Source: UBA5734 sp964528645 (GTDB lineage: Bacteria > Bacillota > Clostridia > Saccharofermentanales > UBA5734). From it: a DNA stretch of 64,000 nt. A program made the translations under genes and the position numbers. The notes below the pieces were generated by a model. It was not told the DNA's origin, made no database searches, and saw only the letters and a program-made list of their open reading frames with translations. Shown piece by piece: positions 8,317 through 16,325 of this stretch (positions are counted from its first letter, which is position 1; each line of letters begins with the position of its first letter). The stretch lies in assembly GCA_964528645.1 (NCBI GenBank), contig CAZGSR010000010.1:1-64000 (forward strand). Reading direction: 5' to 3'.

Positions 8317-9870
8317 ATGAAAAAGACTGCTCAAGATAAGAACGGATCGATGCCGTCACAGCCTGTGAGACCACTGGACAGACGCAGTGCCAGAAAAACC
8401 CGCAACGGGTGGCGAATCTGGACAGCACTGGCTTTTGTTGTCATCATCACCAGCGTCGTGATTGGATTTCCCTACATCGAGGACTCTGCCAGGTTATTAA
8501 AACCATCCGGTCGTTTGTCAGGTGCAGTTGCAGAACCGGCAAAGGATTCATCTGCGGCTACCCCCAGAGAGACTGCCCCACTTCCCAGCCCGACAAGCAC
8601 GCCATCCAGCACAGGTGTCCCGAGTCCAGCAGCATCCCCAACGCCATCACCCACCCCCAGCCCAACCCCTTCACCGACACCGACACCTTCGCCAACTCCC
8701 ACCCCCACACCTGCTCCAACCCCAACGCCCACCCCGGTCCCCACGCCGACGCCGACACCCATACCGACTCCGACCCCTGCTCCGGCTGCACCGGTTCGGG
8801 CTGCGTCTTCTACGTCGAGAATCGTCGGTTATTTTGCCGGCTGGAAGATCGCCGAAGGCTTTGATCCCAACCAGATCGATGTGTCCAAGCTGACCCACAT
8901 CAACTATGCCTTTGCCAAGATTGATTCCAGCAACAAGATCATCATGGGGTATCCCAAATATGATCCACAGAATTTTGCCGCACTCCGTCAGCTCAAAAAG
9001 CAAAAACCAGAGCTGAAGACGCTGATTGCAGTCGGCGGCTGGGACTGGTCGGAGCGCTTTTCCGATGCGGCCCTGACCGAGGAATCCCGCAAGACGTTTG
9101 CCGAAAGCTGCGTGGATTTCATCGTTGAACATGGCTTTGACGGGGTCGATCTGGATTGGGAATACCCAGTCCAGGGAGGTGCCTCGGATAACGTGCGCCG
9201 TCCGGAAGACCGGGAGAATTTCACCCTGCTGATGCTGACGCTGCGCCAGAAACTGGATGAACGCTCGGCAGCCGATGGCAAACCTTATTTGCTGACTTTT
9301 GCCGGCGGTTGCTATACGACATACATCAAGAACACGGAGCTGGATGAATTGGGCGAGATCGTCGATTTTGCCAACCTGATGACCTATGACATGCATGGCA
9401 CCTGGGATGTGCGAACGGACTTCAATGCGCCCTTGTATCCCCCGGACCGGTCAGCGGTTGAGCAGCTGAACTGGTCGGTCGATAAAACAGTCAACCTCTG
9501 GCTCAACGCGGGCATGCCAGCAGAAAAAATTGTCCTGGGTATCCCGTTTTATGGCATGAAATACACGAATGTCACCAGCTCTGACCAGAATGGCTGGTAC
9601 CAGACCTACAGCGGCGGCTGGGCGATTTCGTACAAGGACATTGCCGAGAAATATCTGACCAACCCAAGCTACAAACGCTACTTCCATCCCCAGGCCAAAG
9701 TGCCATGGCTGTTCGATGGCTCGACTTTCATCAGCTATGACGATCCGGAATCGATCGGCTGGAAGGCCAACTATATCAGGGACCGGGGCCTGGGCGGCGC
9801 AATGTTCTGGCAGATCACCCAGGACAACGGTACCTTGCTCGCCGCGTTGGAAGAAGCGATGGATGGATAA
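8317..9870 (+). CDS. GH18 chitinase-like glycoside hydrolase, membrane anchored
   Basis: 517 residues. A basic N-terminus and one membrane segment (about 32-52) anchor the enzyme. A low-complexity Pro/Thr/Ser linker (about 85-165, PTPSPTP repeats) acts as a wall-spanning stalk, and the GH18 catalytic domain follows from about 168 (RIVGYFAGWKIAEGF) to the end. The catalytic DxxDxDxE motif is seen as DGVDLDWEYP near residue 275, with the YDMHGTWD and terminal GGAMFWQITQDNG strands of the family. It likely hydrolyses beta-1,4-GlcNAc polymers such as chitin or related glycans outside the cell. Its own promoter region faces mscS. Confidence 0.9.
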   Translation: MKKTAQDKNGSMPSQPVRPLDRRSARKTRNGWRIWTALAFVVIITSVVIGFPYIEDSARLLKPSGRLSGAVAEPAKDSSAATPRETAPLPSPTSTPSSTGVPSPAASPTPSPTPSPTPSPTPTPSPTPTPTPAPTPTPTPVPTPTPTPIPTPTPAPAAPVRAASSTSRIVGYFAGWKIAEGFDPNQIDVSKLTHINYAFAKIDSSNKIIMGYPKYDPQNFAALRQLKKQKPELKTLIAVGGWDWSERFSDAALTEESRKTFAESCVDFIVEHGFDGVDLDWEYPVQGGASDNVRRPEDRENFTLLMLTLRQKLDERSAADGKPYLLTFAGGCYTTYIKNTELDELGEIVDFANLMTYDMHGTWDVRTDFNAPLYPPDRSAVEQLNWSVDKTVNLWLNAGMPAEKIVLGIPFYGMKYTNVTSSDQNGWYQTYSGGWAISYKDIAEKYLTNPSYKRYFHPQAKVPWLFDGSTFISYDDPESIGWKANYIRDRGLGGAMFWQITQDNGTLLAALEEAMDG

Positions 9871-10112
9871 GCACAGTCCGATCAGATATGAATTTTTAAA
9901 CTTTAAAACCTTCATTTTTAACAGACATACGAACACAATAGGTGAGAGGTGTGTTTTGTCAGAATAGATCATGCAAAAAAATGCAGATCAGACAAATTTG
10001 TTCATGTTGTCCGGGCAACTTGTTTTTCAAACCGAGTTGTCATTTTTGCATTGTTTCTGTAAAGTTGATTTGTAAAATGACAAAAATAGTACACATAAAT
10101 ATCGTATTCCTG

Positions 10113-10142
10113 TTGACAGCAGGATAGATATGTCCATATAAT
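10113..10142 (+). promoter_or_regulatory. Promoter of the riboswitch-MCP operon
   Basis: Consensus TTGACA (10113-10118), an 18-base spacer and consensus TATAAT (10137-10142). The predicted transcription start, near 10149, lies just before the riboswitch aptamer. Confidence 0.8.
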
Positions 10143-10165
10143 TACCACAAAAGTTATCAAAAATT

Positions 10166-10253
10166 ACATACCGATCAGGGCATAGCAGGTGAAAGCCTGT
10201 GACGCAAAGCTCAGGGCCTAAAGAAGCAATTCCATGGCAGCCAGTTACCGGTT
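10166..10253 (+). ncRNA. Cyclic di-GMP-I riboswitch (GEMM-I)
   Basis: The sequence matches the GEMM-I aptamer in order: AGGGCA, a stem capped by a GAAA loop (CAGGTGAAAGCCTG), the invariant GACGCAAAGC, GGGCCTAA, and a second stem ending GCAGCCAGTTACCGG. In known cases this aptamer binds cyclic di-GMP and controls transcription of motility, chemotaxis or surface genes. It lies between a strong promoter and the MCP gene, with a terminator-like hairpin downstream as the probable expression platform. Whether ligand turns expression on or off is not readable by eye. Confidence 0.88.
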
Positions 10254-10287
10254 CATGCAGAGATCCATTTCTGCCATGTTCAGTGTA

Positions 10288-10316
10288 CGAAGGGCGCCGC
10301 GAGGAGCCTTTTTCTT
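10288..10316 (+). terminator. Candidate riboswitch expression-platform terminator
   Basis: An imperfect hairpin with a GCGA loop (arms around AAGGGCGCC and GGAGCCTT) is followed directly by a T-rich run (TTTTTCTTTTT). It lies about 35-60 bases after the aptamer and before the MCP start, a suitable place for ligand-controlled termination. Confidence 0.5.
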
Positions 10317-10353
10317 TTTCCCGGAAAAGGAAATCAGCTGGTCGGACAATTAA

Positions 10354-12135
10354 ATGGAAAATGAAGGAATGCTCGTTGGAGCTGTCTTTTTTTGCGCCTG
10401 TAACTGTGAATGGTGCCAGGAAAGAACAGCCTGTTTTATCCTGCCTACTGCGGCTGCATCACGCCTGACCATGATCGTCATCCTGGCCGTGGGCGTCCTG
10501 CTGTCGCTGGTGGTCGGATTCCTGATCGCCAATTCGATCAGTAAACCGCTGCGTCGTGGCCTCCTGATGATCCAGGAGCTGTCGAAAGGCCGCCTGGTCA
10601 CGCGTCTGCACATGAAGCAGAAAGACGAAGTCGGCCAGATGGCGCAGGCGATGGACCAGTTCGCCGACGACCTGCAGGACAAGGTGATCAACATCCTCAA
10701 CCGGATCGCCGCTGGTGATGTGAGTACCGACCTCGAGCTGCTGGACGAGCAGGATGAGATCACCCCGGCCCTGATCCAGACGACGGCAGCAATCCGGTCC
10801 CTCGTGGCCGATGCCAATACCCTGGTCGAGGCCGCAGTAGCCGGTCAGCTGGACACCCGCGCGGACGCCAGCCGTCACCAGGGCGACTATCAGAAAATCG
10901 TCGCCGGCGTCAATCGCACCCTCGATGCCGTGATCCAGCCCGTGCAGGAAGCATCGAGCGTGCTGGAAGCGATGTCCGGGGGCAACCTGCAGCAGCGGGT
11001 GATGGGCGACTACCAGGGTGATCATGCCGCGATCAAGGTCGCACTCAACGGCACCCTCGATGCCCTGGCCGGCTATGTCGAAGAGATCGCCCAGGTCCTG
11101 ACCGAAATGGCCAACTCGAACCTGGACGTAGCGATCACCGGCGACTACCGCGGCGACTTCGCCCCGATCAAGCAGGCCCTGAACCTGATCGTCGACAGCT
11201 TCAATGAACTGCTGAGCGAGATGAACAGTGCCGCCGAGCAGGTGGCCGCCGGTTCACGCCAGGTTTCGGACGGCAGCCAGGCCCTGTCCCAGGGTACAAC
11301 GGAACAGGCCAGCTCGATCGAGCAGCTCAACGCCTCGATCACCGAGATTGCGGCCCAGACGAAACAGAATGCGATCAATGCCAACGAGGCCAACGATTTG
11401 GCCGGCAAGGCCCGGGGCAATGCCGTCGAGGGCAATGGCCAGATGAAGCATATGGTGCGGGCGATGTCGGAGATCAACGAATCTTCGACCAATATCTCCA
11501 AGATCATCAAGGTGATCGATGAGATCGCCTTCCAGACCAATATCCTGGCCCTCAATGCCGCGGTGGAAGCGGCGCGGGCCGGCCAGCATGGCAAAGGATT
11601 TGCCGTGGTCGCCGAAGAGGTCAGGAACCTGGCGGCCCGGAGCGCCAATGCAGCCAAGGAAACAACGGCCCTGATCGAGGGATCGATCCAGAAAGTCTCG
11701 GCCGGGACCAGGATCGCCGATGACACGGCCAAGGCTCTGGACCAGATCGTGAACGATGTCTCGCGGGCAGCCGATCTGGTCGGTGCGATCGCCGTGGCCT
11801 CGAATGAGCAGGCGACCGGGATCGCCCAGGTCAACCAGGGCGTGGAGCAAGTCTCGTCTGTGGTCCAGGCCAATTCGGCAACCTCGGAGGAGAGCGCTGC
11901 GACCAGTGAGGAACTGTCGAGCCAGGCCGACCTGCTGAGGACCCTGATCAGCCGGTTCAAACTCCGCAGGTCCGGCCAGTTCCCGGGTCAACGGATGAGC
12001 GAAGCCGATTCCCGGGCGGTCGATCTTCACCTGAAAAAGCACGCCGTACCGGCTGCCGGCCACGACCAGATAGCCGCCGGCCAGCGCCCGAAAATGAAGA
12101 TCAACCTCAACGACATCGAATTTGGCAAGTACTGA
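10354..12135 (+). CDS. Methyl-accepting chemotaxis protein lacking a sensor domain
   Basis: 593 residues. Only about 40 unremarkable residues precede one membrane helix (about 40-62, LTMIVILAVGVLLSLVVGFL). Then come a HAMP domain and further HAMP-like repeats (GDYQGDHAAIKVALN, GDYRGDFAPIKQALN), and a complete MCP signalling hairpin with tip EIAFQTNILALNAAVEAARA. The usual first membrane helix and periplasmic ligand domain are absent, and an in-frame TAA sits directly before the ATG, so the gene cannot extend upstream. No good ribosome binding site precedes the ATG; the true start could be the ATG at 10471. It is followed 14 bases later by cheR. Confidence 0.85.
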   Translation: MENEGMLVGAVFFCACNCEWCQERTACFILPTAAASRLTMIVILAVGVLLSLVVGFLIANSISKPLRRGLLMIQELSKGRLVTRLHMKQKDEVGQMAQAMDQFADDLQDKVINILNRIAAGDVSTDLELLDEQDEITPALIQTTAAIRSLVADANTLVEAAVAGQLDTRADASRHQGDYQKIVAGVNRTLDAVIQPVQEASSVLEAMSGGNLQQRVMGDYQGDHAAIKVALNGTLDALAGYVEEIAQVLTEMANSNLDVAITGDYRGDFAPIKQALNLIVDSFNELLSEMNSAAEQVAAGSRQVSDGSQALSQGTTEQASSIEQLNASITEIAAQTKQNAINANEANDLAGKARGNAVEGNGQMKHMVRAMSEINESSTNISKIIKVIDEIAFQTNILALNAAVEAARAGQHGKGFAVVAEEVRNLAARSANAAKETTALIEGSIQKVSAGTRIADDTAKALDQIVNDVSRAADLVGAIAVASNEQATGIAQVNQGVEQVSSVVQANSATSEESAATSEELSSQADLLRTLISRFKLRRSGQFPGQRMSEADSRAVDLHLKKHAVPAAGHDQIAAGQRPKMKINLNDIEFGKY

Positions 12136-12149
12136 GAAGGAGCACGACC

Positions 12150-12965
12150 ATGCTGGAAATTGGGCACGCTGAACTGTTGGAGTTCACCCGATTCATACGG
12201 CTCAATTTCGGGATCAATCTGGAAGCCAAGCACAAACTGGTCGAAGGGCGCCTGGGGCACTACATCCTCGATGCCGGATTTGCAAGTTTTTCCGATTTCC
12301 TGGACTACGCCTATAACGATGCATCGGGTAAAGAATGGCCGCGCCTGATTGAGCGCCTGACGACCAACCACACCTATTTCTTCCGGGAATCCGCCCATTT
12401 TGATTTCCTGGCCCGGACTGTCCTGCCGCAGCTGGAGCAATCGGTTACCAATCGCGACATCCGTATCTGGAGTGCCGGCTGTTCCTCGGGCGAAGAACCG
12501 TATTCCATCGCCATGGTCCTGGCCCAGCATTTCGGCCTGGCGGGAAGCCTGTGGGACAAGCGGATCCTGGCCACAGATATCTCAGCCCGTGTGCTGGAAA
12601 CAGCCCGGGCGGGCCGCTACCCGACCAGTGCCCTGGAAGAACTGCCAGCCCGGTACAAGAGCCAGTATTTCAAAAAGCTCGAAGGTGACCAGTTTGAGAT
12701 TGTGTCCCAGCTGCGGGACGAGGTCATTTACCGCTCCCTGAATCTGATTCATGATGAGTTCCCGTTCCGCAGCCGCTTCCATGCCATCTTCTGCCGCAAT
12801 GTCATGATCTATTTCGATCCCAAGACCAAGAATGATCTGGTCGACCGGTTTTATGACTGGACAGAGCCGGGTGGCTATTTGTTCATCGGCCACACGGAGT
12901 CGATCAACCGCCAGGATTCCCGCTGGCACTACATCCGCCCGGCTGTGTACCAGAAACCTTATTGA
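12150..12965 (+). CDS. cheR: Chemotaxis protein methyltransferase CheR
   Basis: 271-residue SAM-dependent enzyme that methylates glutamates of chemoreceptors. The N-terminal helical CheR domain includes TNHTYFFRESAHFDFL. The SAM motif is SAGCSSGEEPYSIAM near residue 107, followed by ILATDISARVLETA and IFCRNVMIYF. Its ATG has GAAGGAG upstream at a normal spacing. It lies between the receptor and cheB in one operon, consistent with adaptation of that receptor. No cheA or cheW is present in the window. Confidence 0.94.
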   Translation: MLEIGHAELLEFTRFIRLNFGINLEAKHKLVEGRLGHYILDAGFASFSDFLDYAYNDASGKEWPRLIERLTTNHTYFFRESAHFDFLARTVLPQLEQSVTNRDIRIWSAGCSSGEEPYSIAMVLAQHFGLAGSLWDKRILATDISARVLETARAGRYPTSALEELPARYKSQYFKKLEGDQFEIVSQLRDEVIYRSLNLIHDEFPFRSRFHAIFCRNVMIYFDPKTKNDLVDRFYDWTEPGGYLFIGHTESINRQDSRWHYIRPAVYQKPY

Positions 12966-12979
12966 AGGAGCCGCGAGAC

Positions 12980-14086
12980 ATGAGGAAACCCATCAAGGTC
13001 CTGGTCATCGACGATTCTCTGGTGTTCCGGGAGAGTCTGCGGCGTGTGCTGGACCAGGATCCAGCCCTCGAAGTGGTGGGTGTGGCAGCAGACGTTTTCC
13101 AGGCCAATGAGCTGATCGAAACCCTCCAGCCGGATGTCCTGACTCTCGACATCGAAATGCCGCGCATGAACGGGATCGAATTTTTAAAGCGCCTGATGGC
13201 CCAGTGCCCCCTGCCAGTCATTGTCATCAGTTCTGTCAGCCAGCGCGCTTTTGATGCCATCCGCGAAGGCGCCGTCGATTTTATCAGCAAACCAGCTACC
13301 GGATCGGGGGGACTTGCCAGCCTGGCGCGTGAGCTGATTCTGAAAGTGAAAATAGCCTCCACCGCCAAAATCGGACCTGCCAGACGTCAGGACTGTCCGC
13401 GCATATCACCAGCAACAGATGCAAAGACAGAAGAGACGCTCTCGAAACTGCGCCCGGGATTTCTGGATCCGGTCCAGCACAAACTCAAGGAAGAGCGCCC
13501 GGTCGAGCTGATCGTGATGGGTGCCTCGACGGGCGGGACTGAGGCAATCAGCAAGATCCTCTGCCAGCTGCCCGGAGATCTGCCCCCCATCCTGATCGTC
13601 CAGCATATGATGCCGTTGTTTACCAAATTGTTTGCCGAGCGACTGGACAAGTCCTGTCGTCTGGCTGTCTCCGAGGCAGTTGACGGCCTGATGCTGCGAC
13701 GTGGCAGCGTCATCCTGGCTGCTGGTGAGCATCACCTGAGCATCATGAGGAACGGCCGGGATCTCGTTGTTTCCAGCCAGAAAGGCGAGCGGGTCAATGG
13801 CCATTGCCCCGCGGTCGATGTCTTGTTCGAGTCGGCCAGCCGGCTGAGAAATATCCCTCTGCTGGCGGTCCTGCTCACAGGCATGGGTTATGATGGCGCC
13901 AAGGGCATGCTCGCCTTGAAGAAGCAAGGCGCAATCACCATCGGCCAGGACGAAGACAGCTGCGTTGTCTACGGCATGCCAAAAGTTGCCTTTGATTTGG
14001 GCGGGGTCGACTTGCAAGTGCCTCTTGACCAGATGGCACCCCTGATTCTAGCCTGTACGAAATCTCTGACACCTGGCAGGGTTTAA
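12980..14086 (+). CDS. cheB: Chemotaxis response regulator methylesterase CheB
   Basis: 368 residues. The N-terminal receiver domain has VLVIDDS and phospho-acceptor Asp in TLDIEMPRMNG (about residue 56). The C-terminal methylesterase domain has the Ser of MGASTGGTEAI (about 182), His of VQHMMPLFTKLFAERL and Asp of LLTGMGYDGAKGM, forming the catalytic triad. It removes methyl groups from receptors when phosphorylated by CheA. The start chosen is the ATG with AAGGAG about 9 bases upstream; a TTG at 12962 overlaps the cheR stop but lacks a site. Confidence 0.94.
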   Translation: MRKPIKVLVIDDSLVFRESLRRVLDQDPALEVVGVAADVFQANELIETLQPDVLTLDIEMPRMNGIEFLKRLMAQCPLPVIVISSVSQRAFDAIREGAVDFISKPATGSGGLASLARELILKVKIASTAKIGPARRQDCPRISPATDAKTEETLSKLRPGFLDPVQHKLKEERPVELIVMGASTGGTEAISKILCQLPGDLPPILIVQHMMPLFTKLFAERLDKSCRLAVSEAVDGLMLRRGSVILAAGEHHLSIMRNGRDLVVSSQKGERVNGHCPAVDVLFESASRLRNIPLLAVLLTGMGYDGAKGMLALKKQGAITIGQDEDSCVVYGMPKVAFDLGGVDLQVPLDQMAPLILACTKSLTPGRV

Positions 14087-14095
14087 GGAGTGACT

Positions 14096-16243
14096 ATGCC
14101 TTTTTCCACTCCAGATCCTGACCTGAAATCCACCGCTCCTCTTGAAGACCGGCGGATCGTCGAGCCAGGCCGAGATGCGTGGCGGATCGTCTCTGTCTAC
14201 ATCGTAGCCAGCTTGTTCTGGGTCTTGTTCAGCGACCTGGTCCTGAACGGCCTGGACGTTGCCCCGCCAGTCTACCAGGCGATCCAGTACGTCAAGGGTG
14301 GCGCGTTCATTCTGCTCTCCGGCGGTATTTTCTACCTGATCCTGCAGCACAAATTGCAGCGGATCCGGTTGTCAGATGAAACGATCCTGCGGGAAAATGC
14401 GAAGCTGGCCAGAACAGTGAACAACCTCAAGATCATCGAGCTGAGCCTGAGGCGACAGCAGGCTGAGCAAGCCGATCTGAGCGAAAACCTGCGCAAAGAA
14501 AAAGAGCTGCTCAACAACATCATAGAAAGTGCCCCGGTCTTCCTGATGGTCACGGATAACCGGGGTGCCATTGTCCAGTTCAACCCCTTTGCCGAGCAAT
14601 TGACGGGTTATCGCTGGGCTGAACTGTTTGGCCGCAAGATGGATGTCCTTTTACAGCCAGACCGGTTCATTGAACCGGTTCTCGCTCCAGGCTTGTTTCC
14701 CAATCAAAGGCCAGACTGGATGGATGGTCAGGAAACGGTCGTTATGAGCAAGAATGGCACCCTGCAGACGATGCTCATGAGCAGCAGAACCCTGCTCAAC
14801 ACCAAAGGACTGGCCAAAGGCCACCTGATCATCGGCATGGATATCACAGAGCGGCGTCAACTGGAGCAGAAACTGCATCGACTGGCGTACGAAGATGTCT
14901 TGACAGGTCTGCCCAATCGAGTCCGGCTGATAGAAGATGGAACCGAGTTGATCGAAGATTCAAAGCGGCGTTCTCATCAACTGGCGTGTATCCACTTGGA
15001 TGTGGATAATTTCAAGCAGATCAATGAAACCCTGGGCATGTCGGCGGCAGACGCCTTGCTGGTGGATCTGGCTGGTATGCTGAAGTCTTATGATCATCCA
15101 GGCATTCGCATGTACCGCCTGAATGGAGATGAGTTTGCCCTGGTCATGACCCAGGTCACAGACCGTTCCCGCATTGCAGATACAGTCGACCAGATCTTTG
15201 AATGCTTCGGCCGGCCCTGGCGTCTGGCCGGCCATTCGCTGTTCATTACAATCAGTGCGGGTATTGCCGTCTATCCCGATCATGGCGAAGACATGACCCA
15301 ATTGATGCAAAATGCCCATGCAGCCTTGTCACATGCCAAAACGAAAGGCTGTAACAGCTGGATGTACTTTGATCGCTGGATGCGTGAGTCTTCCTGGAAA
15401 AACATCCGACTGTACAATGATTTGCAGCAGGCGATTCATCATGGCCAATTCATCTTGCACTACCAGCCCCTGGTTGATCTGGTGACGGATTCGATCATCG
15501 GCCTGGAGGCCCTGATCCGCTGGCCCGACCAGGCCGGAGGCTTTTATCCGCCCATGGAGTTCATCCCCTTTTCGGAATCGACGGGCCAGATTGCGGCCAT
15601 CAGCGACTGGGTGGTCCGCGAGGTCCATGCTCAGCGCCAGATCTGGCAGAGCCAGGGTGTCCGGCTGGTGGATATCTCCATCAATTTGTCTGGCAATCTG
15701 TTATCTGACGGCCAGGTCATCCCATTGTTTGAAAGGCTGGCTCGGCAAAATGGGCGGACCTGGCAAGGGATCGAGATCGAGATTACTGAGACAGCGGCTG
15801 TGAGCAATTTCGAACAGACCATCACGGTACTCGGTCGCCTGAAGGAACTCGGTTTTTCGATCGCCCTCGATGATTTTGGTACCGGGTATTCATCTCTGGC
15901 TTACTTGCGCAAATTGCCAATTGACCGGATCAAGATCGACCGGTCTTTTCTCCGCGATATCACCGGAGATGATAACCAGCGGACCATTTACCAGTCCATT
16001 GTCACATTGGCCCACCAGGTCGGCCTTGAGGTGGTCGCAGAAGGCGTCGAGACAGCAGAACAGTTGCTGATGCTCAAAACCATCGGGTGCGACCTGGCCC
16101 AAGGGTATTACTTGTCGCGGCCTTTGCCAGCTGCAGACATCCGCCTGTTGCTGGAAAAAAGCCACGGGTCAAGGATCATGCCCTTTCCTGGGTCCCATGC
16201 AGCTGGTGCTACAGACAGATCCTATCCAGCCAGAAAACATTAG
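14096..16243 (+). CDS. Membrane PAS-GGDEF-EAL protein, probable c-di-GMP phosphodiesterase
   Basis: 715 residues. Two membrane helices (about 25-80) are followed by a coiled region, a PAS domain (NIIESAPVFLMVTDNRGAIV), a GGDEF domain and an EAL domain. The GGDEF motif is changed to NGDEF (15122-15136), suggesting weak or absent cyclase activity. The EAL domain keeps the expected residues: LEALIRW, INLSG, IEITET, ALDDFGTGYSSL, IKIDRSF and VVAEGVET. It is probably a phosphodiesterase that lowers cyclic di-GMP. It is the last gene of an operon led by a c-di-GMP riboswitch, suggesting feedback. The ATG has AAGGAG 5 bases upstream. Confidence 0.88.
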   Translation: MPFSTPDPDLKSTAPLEDRRIVEPGRDAWRIVSVYIVASLFWVLFSDLVLNGLDVAPPVYQAIQYVKGGAFILLSGGIFYLILQHKLQRIRLSDETILRENAKLARTVNNLKIIELSLRRQQAEQADLSENLRKEKELLNNIIESAPVFLMVTDNRGAIVQFNPFAEQLTGYRWAELFGRKMDVLLQPDRFIEPVLAPGLFPNQRPDWMDGQETVVMSKNGTLQTMLMSSRTLLNTKGLAKGHLIIGMDITERRQLEQKLHRLAYEDVLTGLPNRVRLIEDGTELIEDSKRRSHQLACIHLDVDNFKQINETLGMSAADALLVDLAGMLKSYDHPGIRMYRLNGDEFALVMTQVTDRSRIADTVDQIFECFGRPWRLAGHSLFITISAGIAVYPDHGEDMTQLMQNAHAALSHAKTKGCNSWMYFDRWMRESSWKNIRLYNDLQQAIHHGQFILHYQPLVDLVTDSIIGLEALIRWPDQAGGFYPPMEFIPFSESTGQIAAISDWVVREVHAQRQIWQSQGVRLVDISINLSGNLLSDGQVIPLFERLARQNGRTWQGIEIEITETAAVSNFEQTITVLGRLKELGFSIALDDFGTGYSSLAYLRKLPIDRIKIDRSFLRDITGDDNQRTIYQSIVTLAHQVGLEVVAEGVETAEQLLMLKTIGCDLAQGYYLSRPLPAADIRLLLEKSHGSRIMPFPGSHAAGATDRSYPARKH

Positions 16244-16261
16244 ATCGCATTTGCCCACCTA

Positions 16262-16270
16262 TGATACAAT
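16262..16270 (+). promoter_or_regulatory. Extended -10 promoter of the photolyase-crt gene train
   Basis: TGATACAAT forms an extended -10, 56 bases before the photolyase start and just after the preceding stop codon, giving the following genes their own promoter. No strong terminator separates it from the chemotaxis operon. Confidence 0.45.
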
Positions 16271-16325
16271 TCTCCTGACCCCCCTAAGAATGATTCCAAT
16301 TTGCCAACAGGTCAGGAGTGGCACC

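Larger units (their letters stand above)
9871..10353 (+). promoter_or_regulatory. AT-rich leader region of the chemotaxis operon
   Basis: A 483-base gap, conspicuously AT-rich up to about 10165 compared with its GC-rich neighbours. It contains a strong promoter (10113-10142), a c-di-GMP-I riboswitch aptamer (about 10166-10253) and a candidate terminator (10288-10316). Nothing coding is recognised in it; the short frame from 10199 overlaps the aptamer. Confidence 0.7.

Noticed and set aside
10199..10468. 89-codon frame over the riboswitch and MCP start
   Set aside because: It starts inside the aptamer and overlaps the chemoreceptor in another frame; no recognisable protein.
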